DNA from: Clostridiales bacterium
GTDB taxonomy: Bacteria; Bacillota; Clostridia; Christensenellales; Aristaeellaceae
NCBI GenBank assembly: GCA_012523405.1
Contig: JAAYIN010000106.1
Span: 1-34,809, forward strand
Length of the DNA: 34,809 nucleotides
Direction: 5' to 3'
Shown: positions 7,629-16,179 of the stretch, piece after piece
Position numbering within the stretch: the stretch's first letter is position 1
Layout: each line of letters begins with the position of its first letter
The notes under the pieces: generated by a model
Told to the model about the DNA's origin: nothing
The model's database searches: none
What the model saw: the letters and a program-made list of their open reading frames with translations, nothing else
Program-made: the position numbers and the translations under genes

Positions 7629-8828
7629 TTAGTTGTACGTGTATGCCATAACAATACCGCCCATATTATCAATGCTCGCTTGATAATCACTTGCGGGATT
7701 AGGTACAGGCAGCGAGAACGAATCCAAGCTATCAGCCATGCCGATGCGAACGATTTCGTACTTGAGAGCGCCATCTTCATAAATACAGATATGAGGATGT
7801 AACATCAAAAACTCTACATACTCCTCAAGGCAGTAATCCATGACTCGCATTGCAGCAGAATGTGCTTTGCCTACATAGCGATACAGGTTGAGTTTTGTTG
7901 AAACAGCAGTCTTATAGCTCTTATCTTCCCAAGTAGAATTCGGAAAGTCTGCAACTGGGAATCTGAAGACCACTCCATATTTCCAGCAATTATCAGTGAA
8001 CCAAATGCCTTGGTCGGATTCTTGGAATCCCTTTTTAGAATCAACCTCACCCGTGTTCTCTTTATCATACAGACCCATTTGAAAGGACAATCCTGTTTGG
8101 TACTCGCTTGTACCAGGATAGTTCACATCTTTCTTGGTCTGCTCAATCAAGGTTTCGCCTGTATACTTTTCACTCAGCTTTTGCATTTTAGCTTCAAATA
8201 GCTCAGTCTGCTCGGCATTTGTGCGATATCCTGCGTGAACGATATAATGCTTATATCCAGCTGCTTCCGCATCCGTTACGATGTTAAGAAGTGCATTATA
8301 TGCCACTGGATATAATTTTACACTGGCATCCTTAACCTGTACTTTATAGTTACTGGTTTCGCCAACGCTAATCATAGCACTGTCGGAAAAATCAGAAGGC
8401 AGAGAATGCCATGCGTTAACAAGCATCATGCCGCCAGTTACTAAGTCAGCACGATTAAGGGAGATGGTGCCTGTATTTTCAAGACCAGCACTACCTTCAT
8501 CCTCTATACGCCAAACCTTACCCTCTAGTGTGTTTTCCCAGAATGGTAGGTCTTCCTCAGAAATCTCACCTGTATCAGGATCGATTGTTGCATTTTGATT
8601 GCTCTTGAGTGCGTTCATTTTTGCATTGAACTCCACTTCAGCTTCAGCATTCGTTTTTTCCAGATTATCGCGCTGTGTGGTGTAATCATGTGTGACAGCC
8701 ATTGAGCATAAGTAGAAAATACCAATACCAAGTACCACAACAATTGCAAGAATGCCTGTTGTACGAAGAAGCGTCTTGTACGGATCGCGCTTAATCTTGT
8801 GGATTTTCTTATTGGAGTTAATACGCAT
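7629..8828 (-). CDS. VanY/M15B-like membrane protein lacking all catalytic residues (probable pseudoenzyme)
   Basis: 399 residues: a basic N-terminus, one membrane anchor (about 25-45), a spacer with predicted coil (about 48-75), then an extracytoplasmic domain that aligns with M15B D,D-carboxypeptidases (HAGYRTNAEQTELFEAK near 198-214; YPGTSEYQTGLSFQ near 237-250; YRYVG at 316-320). In the family, SEHxxGxAxD and EPWHxRYVG supply the two zinc histidines, the zinc aspartate and the catalytic glutamate. Here these positions are Tyr243, Gln250, Lys312 and Leu315, so zinc chemistry should be impossible. The frame is intact and has a good ribosome site (AAAGGTGG), so it looks like a retained protein, perhaps a peptidoglycan-binding or regulatory one. 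It follows parB by 42 bases and is probably co-transcribed with it. Confidence 0.82.
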   Translation of the reverse strand: MRINSNKKIHKIKRDPYKTLLRTTGILAIVVVLGIGIFYLCSMAVTHDYTTQRDNLEKTNAEAEVEFNAKMNALKSNQNATIDPDTGEISEEDLPFWENTLEGKVWRIEDEGSAGLENTGTISLNRADLVTGGMMLVNAWHSLPSDFSDSAMISVGETSNYKVQVKDASVKLYPVAYNALLNIVTDAEAAGYKHYIVHAGYRTNAEQTELFEAKMQKLSEKYTGETLIEQTKKDVNYPGTSEYQTGLSFQMGLYDKENTGEVDSKKGFQESDQGIWFTDNCWKYGVVFRFPVADFPNSTWEDKSYKTAVSTKLNLYRYVGKAHSAAMRVMDYCLEEYVEFLMLHPHICIYEDGALKYEIVRIGMADSLDSFSLPVPNPASDYQASIDNMGGIVMAYTYN

Positions 8829-8870
8829 ATGATACCACCTTTTCTATGTGTCACATCATGAGCATATCAA

Positions 8871-9722
8871 TCACGTCAATAGACGACCGATTGCCTCATA
8901 AAGATGCTCTAATTCCTCAGAACTGTTATAAGAAAGAGTAATCTTGCCTTTTTTCTCGTTGCCGTTAACCATCGTTTTGATACCAAGCGCTTCCCTTAAT
9001 GCATTTTGAAGCACATTGAGTTCTGGTGATAGGCTTTGAGTTGACGGTGCTTTCTTACTTTCGTTCTGTGTGTTACTTTTAGCCATCTCTTCCAGTTTGC
9101 GCACACTATATGAATGTAATACGCATTGTCTTGCCAATTCCAGTTGCCTTGTCTCAGATTCAAGCCCAGCCAGAACCCTTGCATGTCCTGCACTCAGCTC
9201 TCCTGTAGCAACTAAATCGGTAATCTCCTTTGGAAGATTAAGCAACCTTAGCATATTAGCAATCGCAGGTCTGCTTTTTCCTAGTTTCTGCGCTGCTTGT
9301 TCTTGTGTATATCCACACTCTTGCATTAGACTTCTAATAGCAGTAGCTTCTTCGATGGGGTTTAAATCTTCACGCTGTAGGTTTTCAATCAGCGCGGCCT
9401 CCATCTGTTGTTCATTCGTTAAGTTGCGAACAATGCATGGTACCGTTTCCAGTCCCGCAATACGGGATGCACGGTAGCGACGCTCGCCTGCAACAATTTG
9501 GTATCGCATCCCGTTTTCGACAACCAGTATCGGGGATAACACACCTGCTTGACGAATGCTTGCTGCCAGTTGCTCCAATGCGTCTTTATCAAAATCCCGC
9601 CTTGGTTGAGCGGAATTAGGATCAATCTCATCAATGGCAATATCACGTACCATTGTTTCCAGTAGTTCTTCATTCTGAGGCAACAGTACATCAAGGCCTC
9701 TACCCAGTCCACCGCGTCTCAT
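8871..9722 (-). CDS. parB: Chromosome-partitioning protein ParB (Spo0J)
   Basis: DNA-binding CTPase clamp that loads at parS sites and organises the origin region with ParA and SMC. The 283 residues show the ParA-stimulating N-terminus RGGLGRGLDVLLP (3-15), the ParB/Srx domain with the CTP-binding arginine patch GERRYRA (79-85), ENLQREDLNPIEEA (113-126), a helix-turn-helix (about 139-160, EQAAQKLGKSRPAIANMLRL), and a C-terminal dimerisation region. The ATG at 9722 is chosen over a GTG at 9728, because AAGGAGT is 8 bases from the ATG but only 2 from the GTG. It lies 30 bases after parA. Confidence 0.96.
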   Translation of the reverse strand: MRRGGLGRGLDVLLPQNEELLETMVRDIAIDEIDPNSAQPRRDFDKDALEQLAASIRQAGVLSPILVVENGMRYQIVAGERRYRASRIAGLETVPCIVRNLTNEQQMEAALIENLQREDLNPIEEATAIRSLMQECGYTQEQAAQKLGKSRPAIANMLRLLNLPKEITDLVATGELSAGHARVLAGLESETRQLELARQCVLHSYSVRKLEEMAKSNTQNESKKAPSTQSLSPELNVLQNALREALGIKTMVNGNEKKGKITLSYNSSEELEHLYEAIGRLLT

Positions 9723-9752
9723 TTGCACCTACTCCTTCGAATATCAAACGGA

Positions 9753-10520
9753 TTAACCGTGCATTTTATTCCTCTTCAAAACTTCTTGTGCTAGTTGGCG
9801 ATAACTTTCTGCGCCAATACTACGCGGATCATATAAATGGATTGGCAATCCATGACTAGGTGCCTCACCCAATCGAACGTTTCTGGGAATTGCTGTTGCG
9901 AATACCTTTGTCTTGAAATGCTTCTTCACTTGATCAACAACTTGCATGCTCAAATTCGTTCGGCCATCCATCATCGTTAGCAATACCCCTTCAATATCCA
10001 ACGCTGGATTGAAAGTCTGCTTCACGCGATTGATCGTATTCATCAAACTCGATACGCCTTCAAGCGCAAAATACTCACATTGAATTGGAATGAGTACACG
10101 CCTGGATGCAGCTAGTGCATTAAGTGTTAGCAGACTAAGAGACGGCGGGCAATCGATAAAAATAAAATCATAATTTGCCTCTACCGTCTTTAGCACATGC
10201 TTTAGTCGATATTCACGTTCATTCATGTCAACAAGTTCAAGCTCTGCGCCGGTCAGACGAATATCTGAGGGGATCAAGAAAAGCTTGTCCACACATGTGT
10301 TAAAAATACTCGCTGTGATGGTGGTACGTCCCATCAGCACTTCATAGATGGAATTGCCACCGGCGCGAAGACCCAGCCCGCTTGTACTATTGCCTTGTGG
10401 ATCAAGGTCAACAAGAAGTACGCGTTTGCCCGCCTCTGCTAAACAAGCTGAGAGGTTCACCGCAGTTGTGGTTTTCCCCACACCACCTTTTTGATTGGTT
10501 ATGGCGATAGTTTTGCCCAT
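9753..10520 (-). CDS. parA: Chromosome-partitioning ATPase ParA (Soj)
   Basis: Deviant-Walker ATPase that drives segregation with ParB and can influence DnaA. The 255 residues carry the P-loop KGGVGKTTT (11-19) with the signature lysine K11, VDLDPQGNST (about 38-47, Walker A'), and FIDCPPSLSLL (Walker B, about 120-130). Length is normal for chromosomal Soj rather than larger plasmid ParA with an N-terminal HTH. The ribosome site GAGGG is 6 bases before the ATG. Chromosomal parAB usually sits beside rsmG/mnmG near oriC; here it lies between M15B genes. Confidence 0.96.
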   Translation of the reverse strand: MGKTIAITNQKGGVGKTTTAVNLSACLAEAGKRVLLVDLDPQGNSTSGLGLRAGGNSIYEVLMGRTTITASIFNTCVDKLFLIPSDIRLTGAELELVDMNEREYRLKHVLKTVEANYDFIFIDCPPSLSLLTLNALAASRRVLIPIQCEYFALEGVSSLMNTINRVKQTFNPALDIEGVLLTMMDGRTNLSMQVVDQVKKHFKTKVFATAIPRNVRLGEAPSHGLPIHLYDPRSIGAESYRQLAQEVLKRNKMHG

Positions 10521-10568
10521 TTTTAGCCCTCATCATCATACATTTGTATAGATATTATACCAACATCC

Positions 10569-10597
10569 ATTGTACCTTTTTCATATATAAATGTAAA
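10569..10597 (-). promoter_or_regulatory. Promoter for parAB
   Basis: TTTACA (10592-10597) and TACAAT (10569-10574) are 17 bases apart on the minus strand, in the 105-base gap before parA. A second possible -10, TATAAT, lies 15 bases further on but has no good -35. parAB and the M15B pseudoenzyme can therefore be transcribed separately from the upstream peptidase pair. Confidence 0.6.
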
Positions 10598-10625
10598 GCG
10601 CTATAGATGAGAATACAAGAAATTA

Positions 10626-11543
10626 TCAAAATGAGATGGATACATCGTTATCGCCGTCATCGCCATGTACATCCAAGATATAACTGCTTGGCAACATGTT
10701 AAGGTCCTTCACTGTAACTGAGTTAACATCGCCGCCGTCTTGAATAAATTTTTCATATTTTGACAAAAACATGTCCGTGAATTCATTGAGCGTTAACTCA
10801 TTTTCCATGATGTAAGTTGCTGCATTTACGCCGACATAACGCAAGTGCCATGGCTCAAATGCATGACCTGTCACATTAACTTTATCCTCTGGATAGCGAA
10901 GAATGAATCCGTACAAAGCGCAGTTCTCTTTTAACCACTGTGCTTCAGCTGTCCATTGGAAATCCTCTGTTAATGTGCTTCTACTTGCGTAATCGCCATT
11001 GACAACATCCGCGCACAATCCAGATTGATGCTCGCTTGCACCAGGTTTTTCCACCGCACCATTGTCAACGTTGTCATTCTTAGCTAAGTAATTGGCATAT
11101 ACTGTTTTCTGTGTTCCGTACTTACGGTAACCGCTTTTAATATAAAGCAGCATACCTTCTTCTTCGTACGATATCGAATCTTCGACTTGCTCACCTTTTT
11201 TATCCAAAGAGGTGTAAGTATACTCACGTACGGCTTTAGCCGCTGTAATCAGTTCTGTAAGAGCTAATAAAGCGGTTTCATCCATAAAAGCATCTGCAGA
11301 AGTAGCACGCAAAGAATTCGGTGCTTTAGCTAGTGTTTGTGGTTCATAATCTTCACTCAAAAGATTGTCTTCACTGATAACTAAATAGTATTCAGAGTTA
11401 ATCTCTAGAGGTGAAATCGGAAAAGACCATTTGACAGCATTGCTCGACTCACCGATAGCCTCAACAGGCTGCTCTTGAGCATAAGCAAAACCGAAAGATA
11501 AAGAAAGAACCAACACCAGCACGCCACAGATGAATTTGTTCAT
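10626..11543 (-). CDS. Secreted M15B D-alanyl-D-alanine carboxypeptidase (VanY-like), intact active site
   Basis: 305 residues with a signal peptide (about 1-22: Lys-containing start, hydrophobic core, then AYA-QEQ). It is predicted to trim D-Ala-D-Ala stem peptides in the wall. The catalytic domain reads SGYRKYGTQ (137-145), GASEHQSGLCAD (168-179) with zinc ligands His172 and Asp179, and EPWHLRYVG (230-238) with catalytic Glu230 and zinc ligand His233. All are present, unlike in the paralogue at 7629-8828. A Tyr/Asp-rich N-terminal domain (about 40-130) precedes it. The start ATG overlaps the upstream gene's stop as ATGA, so the two are translationally coupled. VanX or other cell-wall LD activity is not excluded. 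Confidence 0.87.
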   Translation of the reverse strand: MNKFICGVLVLVLSLSFGFAYAQEQPVEAIGESSNAVKWSFPISPLEINSEYYLVISEDNLLSEDYEPQTLAKAPNSLRATSADAFMDETALLALTELITAAKAVREYTYTSLDKKGEQVEDSISYEEEGMLLYIKSGYRKYGTQKTVYANYLAKNDNVDNGAVEKPGASEHQSGLCADVVNGDYASRSTLTEDFQWTAEAQWLKENCALYGFILRYPEDKVNVTGHAFEPWHLRYVGVNAATYIMENELTLNEFTDMFLSKYEKFIQDGGDVNSVTVKDLNMLPSSYILDVHGDDGDNDVSISF

Positions 11544-12241
11544 GGTTGCACCTCATTTGTTACTTTATGAATCAGATAATCGTATACATCCAATTTATAT
11601 GCGGATATATAAGTCTCCATTGGTATGGAAGCTTCGAAAATCGCCTGAGCATGTTCTTTACCTACATATCGGATATGCCAGGGTTCAAAATTATAGCCCG
11701 TGATTTCTTCATAACCCTCTAAATAGCGAACGATAAATCCGAAACGGTGAGCATTCTCAAATACCCATTTCCCCTCGCTCGTATTACCAAAGTTACTGCT
11801 TAACGAAGAGCTATTTCTCTTTGCAATATCCATCGCCAACCCAAGTTGATGTTCGCTTGCGCCAGGTCTGGCAACATATTCATCTGCTTTTTCAACACTA
11901 CCAACGCTCGCTTTTTTTCGATTGTAAATAGCTGACTGCTTTGAATAGCTTCGATAGCCTGATACTGTTGATAATGAACAACTCGCCTCACTCTTAGCAG
12001 CAGCGAATAATTCTTCAAGTGCTGTGGCTGCATCTTCACGCATGCTTTGAGACATACCAGCCAAATTTGTTTTTCTCACTTCAGGAACATAATTTTCACT
12101 AATTACATATTGGCGATTGATTAAAAACGTCGTACCATCGACATTTTTATCAGGCATTGCAACATCCATGCCGCCATCCATGAGAGATGCAGTAACAGCA
12201 ATAATCGAGATGAGTTTCTCAAAAAGCAACGAACTCCACAA
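11540..12241 (-). CDS. M15B D-alanyl-D-alanine carboxypeptidase-like protein, intact active site
   Basis: About 233 residues with a hydrophobic N-terminal segment (about 6-21) that may be a signal or anchor. The peptidase domain is complete: SGYRSYSKQ (94-102), GASEHQLGLAMD (127-138) with His131 and Asp138, then EPWHIRYVG (186-194) with Glu186 and His189. Predicted to act on D-Ala-D-Ala termini of peptidoglycan precursors outside the membrane. The start is uncertain: TTG at 12241 lies only about 5 bases after the predicted transcript start, and TTG at 12229 follows GTGGAG and may be the true start. It is coupled to the next peptidase gene by a 4-base overlap. Confidence 0.85.
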   Translation of the reverse strand: MWSSLLFEKLISIIAVTASLMDGGMDVAMPDKNVDGTTFLINRQYVISENYVPEVRKTNLAGMSQSMREDAATALEELFAAAKSEASCSLSTVSGYRSYSKQSAIYNRKKASVGSVEKADEYVARPGASEHQLGLAMDIAKRNSSSLSSNFGNTSEGKWVFENAHRFGFIVRYLEGYEEITGYNFEPWHIRYVGKEHAQAIFEASIPMETYISAYKLDVYDYLIHKVTNEVQP

Positions 12242-12252
12242 CCTTTCAACTT

Positions 12253-12281
12253 ATTGTATCATCTGGAAATTGTTTCAGCAA
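12253..12281 (-). promoter_or_regulatory. Promoter for the M15B peptidase pair
   Basis: TTGCTG (12276-12281) and TACAAT (12253-12258) are 17 bases apart, with TGA before the -10 (extended -10). The -35 starts at the base next to the hflX stop codon. The predicted leader is very short, which bears on the choice of start codon for the peptidase. Confidence 0.6.
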
Positions 12282-14054
12282 CTACTTTCTTTCGTCTTCT
12301 AGTAGCTTTGCCCCTTCTTTACATACAAAATTTACATTTTGAGGTTCCATTTTTGCGACTACTATCACGCCTTCTTCGCAATGCTCTTGCGATACAATGC
12401 TTCCAAGTTCATGGATTTTGTTCAGTAGCCCATAATGACTAAAGGGAATCAAAAGCCTTGCTTGCTGCGTTCCCGAATCGATTTCCTCTTCAATTTTCAA
12501 AAGCAAAGCATCGATATTTTGACCCGTCACCGCACTCACTTTGATTGCACCTGACAAAAGGTCAGCTTCTTCTGTATATAAATCGCATTTATTGAGGGCA
12601 TCAATACGAGGCGATTCTGTAGCTTCCAGACTATCTAGAACTTCAAGCACCGTCTGGTGGCGCGATACAAGCTCTGGATCTGATCCATCCGATACAATCA
12701 CAAGCACATCTGCAAGCTTTGCTTCCTCCAGAGTCGCGCGAAACGCCTTTACCAAATCATGAGGCAGCTTTCTGATAAAGCCTACCGTATCGACAAGCAG
12801 CGCTTTTCCGCCATGCGGCAATGTGATAGGCCTGCTGACAGAGTCAAGTGTTGCAAAGAGCTGATCCATTACATAGACGTTTGAATCTGTCAAAAGGTTG
12901 AACAATGTCGATTTTCCAGCATTTGTATATCCGACAAGCGCTACGATCGGAATGCCATTCTTTTCGCGGTTCTGTCTGCGCAGGTTGCGTTGCTTGTTGA
13001 TCTGCTCAAGCTCGCGCCCAAGATCAGTCAGTCTTTCCCTGATGCGTCTGCGGTTCACCTCAAGCTTGCTCTCACCAGGTCCGCGTGTGCCGATTCCGCC
13101 TGCAAGACGGCTTAATACAAGTCCTTGTCCAAGCAGTCTTTGGCTTCTGTAATGCAATTGTGCCATTTCTACTTGAAGCTTACCCTCGCGAGTGTTCGCG
13201 CGGCCTGCGAAGATGTCCAAAATAAGAGCTGTTCTATCAACAACCTTTACACGCAGCATTTCTTCAAGGTTTTTTTGCATGACACCTGATAATTCTTCAT
13301 CAAAAATCACGAGATCAGCGTGCACTGCTTGGGCGCGTAAGGCTAATTCCTCAGCCTTTCCCTTGCCAATGCAATACGTGGTATCCATTTTTGATCGCTT
13401 TTGCATAATGCGCAAAACGGTTTCTGCTCCTGCCGTTTTCGCCAATTCTTCTAGTTCGTCAAGCGACTCCTCGCTCTCAATGCCAACAAGCACCGCTCTT
13501 TCGCCGTTTTTCTCCGCTTCTGGCTCCTTGGCTAAATACACCGTGTCCGTTTCTTCGATGATTTGAATCCATTCTGCTTGTGGAATTCTCTTTGCAGATA
13601 TAATTTCAGTTCTGCTCACTTGTCCTTGGTGCTCAGCATCAACAAATGCACATTGCGCAGTTGTCGGCTTGCCATTGTCATCTACGCCGATAGCGCACAT
13701 CGCATCAAAGCGCATGGTCAAAAGGGCACTGATGTCCACATCGCTTAGTTCTCCAGAGCCATTTGGATGCGTGTGGATGCAGCGAATCATCGACAGTCTG
13801 CGTTCACTGCGACGAAGCCTTAGGTCTGGCAAATCGATGCTGCTTGACTTACCGATAAATACATCTGCAATTTCTCCAAATCGGGTAATGTAAACCGCGA
13901 TTTCTCGATTCAATGACGCAGAATAGCCGCAGAGACCATCCATTAGGTCCTGCGGCACGAAAACATCAGGTTCGAGCTGAATATCGTATAACATGCTAAG
14001 CTCATCTAATGTTGTCTTTTTGATCCCCTCAATATTTCCATGAATTTCAGGCAT
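12282..14054 (-). CDS. hflX: GTPase HflX with an N-terminal JAMM/MPN-like domain
   Basis: Ribosome-associated GTPase that splits stalled 70S ribosomes. At 590 residues it is far longer than the usual 360-430. Residues about 190-365 are the HflX nucleotide-binding/glycine-rich domain (GGIGTRGPGESKLE, 319-332). The G domain follows: GYTNAGKS (375-382), DTVGF (422-426), NKCD (488-491). The extra N-terminus (1-160) carries HTHPNGSGELSDVD (94-107), which fits the JAMM metalloprotease signature HxH-x7-S-x2-D exactly, with Glu51 in NREIAVYI as candidate catalytic acid. The ATG at 14054 is preferred over the in-frame TTG at 14069, because AAAGGA precedes it. It follows nifU by 23 bases. HflX is certain; the enzyme activity of the extra domain is inference. 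Confidence 0.93.
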   Translation of the reverse strand: MPEIHGNIEGIKKTTLDELSMLYDIQLEPDVFVPQDLMDGLCGYSASLNREIAVYITRFGEIADVFIGKSSSIDLPDLRLRRSERRLSMIRCIHTHPNGSGELSDVDISALLTMRFDAMCAIGVDDNGKPTTAQCAFVDAEHQGQVSRTEIISAKRIPQAEWIQIIEETDTVYLAKEPEAEKNGERAVLVGIESEESLDELEELAKTAGAETVLRIMQKRSKMDTTYCIGKGKAEELALRAQAVHADLVIFDEELSGVMQKNLEEMLRVKVVDRTALILDIFAGRANTREGKLQVEMAQLHYRSQRLLGQGLVLSRLAGGIGTRGPGESKLEVNRRRIRERLTDLGRELEQINKQRNLRRQNREKNGIPIVALVGYTNAGKSTLFNLLTDSNVYVMDQLFATLDSVSRPITLPHGGKALLVDTVGFIRKLPHDLVKAFRATLEEAKLADVLVIVSDGSDPELVSRHQTVLEVLDSLEATESPRIDALNKCDLYTEEADLLSGAIKVSAVTGQNIDALLLKIEEEIDSGTQQARLLIPFSHYGLLNKIHELGSIVSQEHCEEGVIVVAKMEPQNVNFVCKEGAKLLEDERK

Positions 14055-14077
14055 ATGCCATCCTTTCAAGCATTCTA

Positions 14078-14446
14078 TTATTGATGCTTCTTTTGATAGT
14101 CTTCCACTGCCGCATGAATCGCTTGTTCAGCTAATAAAGAGCAGTGCATTTTGACTGGCGGCAAACCATCAAGTGCTTCTGCAACAGCAGTATTGGTTAG
14201 TTCCAATGCTTCTTTAACAGTTTTCCCTTTAACCATTTCAGTTGCCATGCTGCTGGTAGCGATAGCAGCGCAGCATCCGAAAGTTTTAAACTTCACATCA
14301 GTGATGACGTCGTCTTCCACTTGGATATCCATCTTCATGATATCACCGCATTTAGCGTTACCGACCGTGCCAGTTCCTGATGCATCGGCCAGCTCGCCCA
14401 CATTGCGCGGATTTTCAAAGTGCTCCATAACCTTTTCGCTATACAT
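14078..14446 (-). CDS. nifU: Fe-S cluster scaffold protein NifU/IscU
   Basis: Scaffold on which IscS sulphur and iron are assembled into a [2Fe-2S] cluster. The 122 residues hold the three cluster cysteines in family positions: Cys33 in NAKCGD with the modulating Asp35, Cys58 in TFGCCAA, and Cys102 in VKMHCSLL. The start has a strong AGGAGG. Third gene of the iscR-iscS-nifU operon, 48 bases after iscS. The later parts of a full isc operon (iscA, hscAB, fdx) are absent, as usual in Clostridia. Confidence 0.95.
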   Translation of the reverse strand: MYSEKVMEHFENPRNVGELADASGTGTVGNAKCGDIMKMDIQVEDDVITDVKFKTFGCCAAIATSSMATEMVKGKTVKEALELTNTAVAEALDGLPPVKMHCSLLAEQAIHAAVEDYQKKHQ

Positions 14447-14494
14447 ATTGAGTTTCCTCCTAATAACTTGTTACAATCTATACTAGATTGACGT

Positions 14495-15661
14495 TTATGC
14501 ATTCATTGCCAGCGGACTCATGGCTCTTAGACCTTCCACAACACCCTTGAGTTCACGAATCACTGTATCCACTTCTGCTTCTGTATTTTCCATGCTCAGC
14601 GATAGACGCAAGCTGCCATGAGCAATCTCATGAGGCAGTCCAATTGCCAAGAGTACATGCGATGGATCGAGGCTGCCGCTCGTACATGCCGAACCACTCG
14701 AACCCTCAATGCCCAGTAGATCAAGGCGCATTAGCAGCGCCTCGCCTTCGATGTAGCGAACAGCCACATTCACATTTCCGGGTAAACGCTTGGTTTGATG
14801 ACCGTTGAGCCTTACTTGCGGAATCTGCGACAATATGCCATCAATCAGGCGGTCACGCAAATGCTCCATCTTCTCCGTATATTGCGGCAGCTCAGACACA
14901 GCTAGTTCAATTGCCTTACCCAGTCCAACGATAGCGGGAAGATTCTCTGTACCCCCGCGCAAGCCGCGCTCTTGGGCACCGCCTAAGATTAGGTTCTCGA
15001 TTTTGACGCCTTTGCGAATGTAAAGTGCACCGATACCCTTTGGACCATGGAATTTATGACCTGAAAGGCTGAGCATATCCACGTTCCAGTCATTCACATC
15101 AACTGGTATTGCGCCGACTGCCTGCACTGCATCCGTGTGGAACAAAATACCCGCTTCCTTAGCAATCATGCCAATCTCGCGAATGGGTTCCAGCGTACCA
15201 ATTTCATTGTTTGCAGCCATGATGGTGATCAAAACCGTATCATCGCAAATCGCATTCTTGACATCAGCTGGGCTTAGAATTCCATATTCATCCACAGGTA
15301 GATACGTCACGCACCAACCTAGCTTCTCCATGTATTCACAGGTATGCAAAACCGCATGATGCTCAATAGAAGAAGTGATAATATGCTTCCCCTTTTTAAC
15401 ATTAGCCATCGCAGCGCAGCGAATCGCCCAATTATCGCTCTCGCTTCCGCCTGCCGTGAAATAGATTTCACGCGCCTCTGCGCCAATAGCTGCTGCGACT
15501 TGTCTTCTTGCGTTTTCAACCGCACGTCTGGCATCTCTTCCTACTTTATGAATCGAGCTGGGATTCCCAAATTGCTCTGTAAAGTATGGCAGCATCACGT
15601 CCGTAACTTCTGGCCTTGTTGCAGTGGTGGCTGCGTTATCCATATAAATAATCTTATTCAC
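14495..15661 (-). CDS. iscS: Cysteine desulfurase IscS/NifS
   Basis: PLP enzyme that converts cysteine to alanine and passes persulphide sulphur to NifU and other acceptors. 388 residues: MDNAATT near the start, HHAVLH (101-106) with the PLP-stacking histidine, HTDAVQAVG (175-183), the PLP lysine Lys203 in [11 protein letters not shown], and the persulphide cysteine Cys326 in [13 protein letters not shown] at 15661 is taken as start, because GAGGAAG lies about 7 bases before it; the longer frame would begin with a TTG at 15682 inside iscR. The GTG overlaps the iscR stop region by 8 bases. Confidence 0.95.
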   Translation of the reverse strand: MNKIIYMDNAATTATRPEVTDVMLPYFTEQFGNPSSIHKVGRDARRAVENARRQVAAAIGAEAREIYFTAGGSESDNWAIRCAAMANVKKGKHIITSSIEHHAVLHTCEYMEKLGWCVTYLPVDEYGILSPADVKNAICDDTVLITIMAANNEIGTLEPIREIGMIAKEAGILFHTDAVQAVGAIPVDVNDWNVDMLSLSGHKFHGPKGIGALYIRKGVKIENLILGGAQERGLRGGTENLPAIVGLGKAIELAVSELPQYTEKMEHLRDRLIDGILSQIPQVRLNGHQTKRLPGNVNVAVRYIEGEALLMRLDLLGIEGSSGSACTSGSLDPSHVLLAIGLPHEIAHGSLRLSLSMENTEAEVDTVIRELKGVVEGLRAMSPLAMNA

Positions 15662-16082
15662 GATGATCTTCCTCGCTTTCAAGTGGTTGGATGAGCATAT
15701 CCGAGAGCTTGATCTTGCTAAGCTCTAAGTTGAATGAATCCGTTACACGTTGCCAAACCCAGCGAACAGGGCAGGTGGATGACTTTTCGCAGGTATGCTC
15801 ATCGGATGTGCAGTCGCTAAGCTCTATCGGTCCTTCGACAGCGTCAATAATATCAAGCAAAGTGACATTCTCTACTGGCTTTGCTATCTGGTACCCGCCT
15901 TGAGCGCCTCGAACCGTGCTAACAAGTCCGCTACGGCGTAGATTTCCCAAAATTTGCTCTAAATATTGCTTGGGTACACCTATTGTAGAAATGTTTTGCA
16001 GTGGTTGGGGACCTTCGCCTTCATGCAACGCAAGATAATACATAGCATAAAGACCATATTTGCCGCGTGTGGATAGCTTCAT
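15654..16082 (-). CDS. iscR: Rrf2-family Fe-S regulator IscR
   Basis: Transcription regulator that senses Fe-S supply and normally controls its own operon. The 142 residues open with [17 protein letters not shown] and a winged helix-turn-helix (recognition region about 36-66, [26 protein letters not shown]). The three cluster cysteines, Cys91, Cys98 and Cys104, have the same spacing as in well-studied IscR proteins, which supports a true cluster-binding IscR rather than a CymR-type protein. GGGGGAG lies just before the ATG. First gene of iscR-iscS-nifU-hflX. Confidence 0.94.
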   Translation of the reverse strand: MKLSTRGKYGLYAMYYLALHEGEGPQPLQNISTIGVPKQYLEQILGNLRRSGLVSTVRGAQGGYQIAKPVENVTLLDIIDAVEGPIELSDCTSDEHTCEKSSTCPVRWVWQRVTDSFNLELSKIKLSDMLIQPLESEEDHRE

Positions 16083-16131
16083 TTTCTCCCCCTTTTGTAA
16101 TCCCGACCATTTTAATAGGATTTACATGGGT

Positions 16132-16160
16132 AGAATATCACTAACCTATTCTCATGTCAA
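16132..16160 (-). promoter_or_regulatory. Strong promoter of the isc operon
   Basis: A perfect TTGACA (16155-16160), 17-base spacer and TATTCT (16132-16137) preceded by TGA (extended -10). Between promoter and start codon, AATCC and GGATT form an inverted repeat (16099-16122) that could be an IscR operator; this last point is a guess. The near-consensus promoter suggests that control comes mainly by repression. Confidence 0.72.
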
Positions 16161-16179
16161 TCATTAACATAAAATATCT

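Noticed and set aside
9070-9477. Plus-strand 135-codon frame inside parB
   Set aside because: Ser/Cys-rich antisense shadow of the conserved ParB core; no ribosome site.
8871-10520. parS sites expected near parAB
   Set aside because: I looked for sequences close to TGTTTCACGTGAAACA. CACGTG cores occur (for example near 7208 and 32109), but the flanks do not match, so no parS is called.
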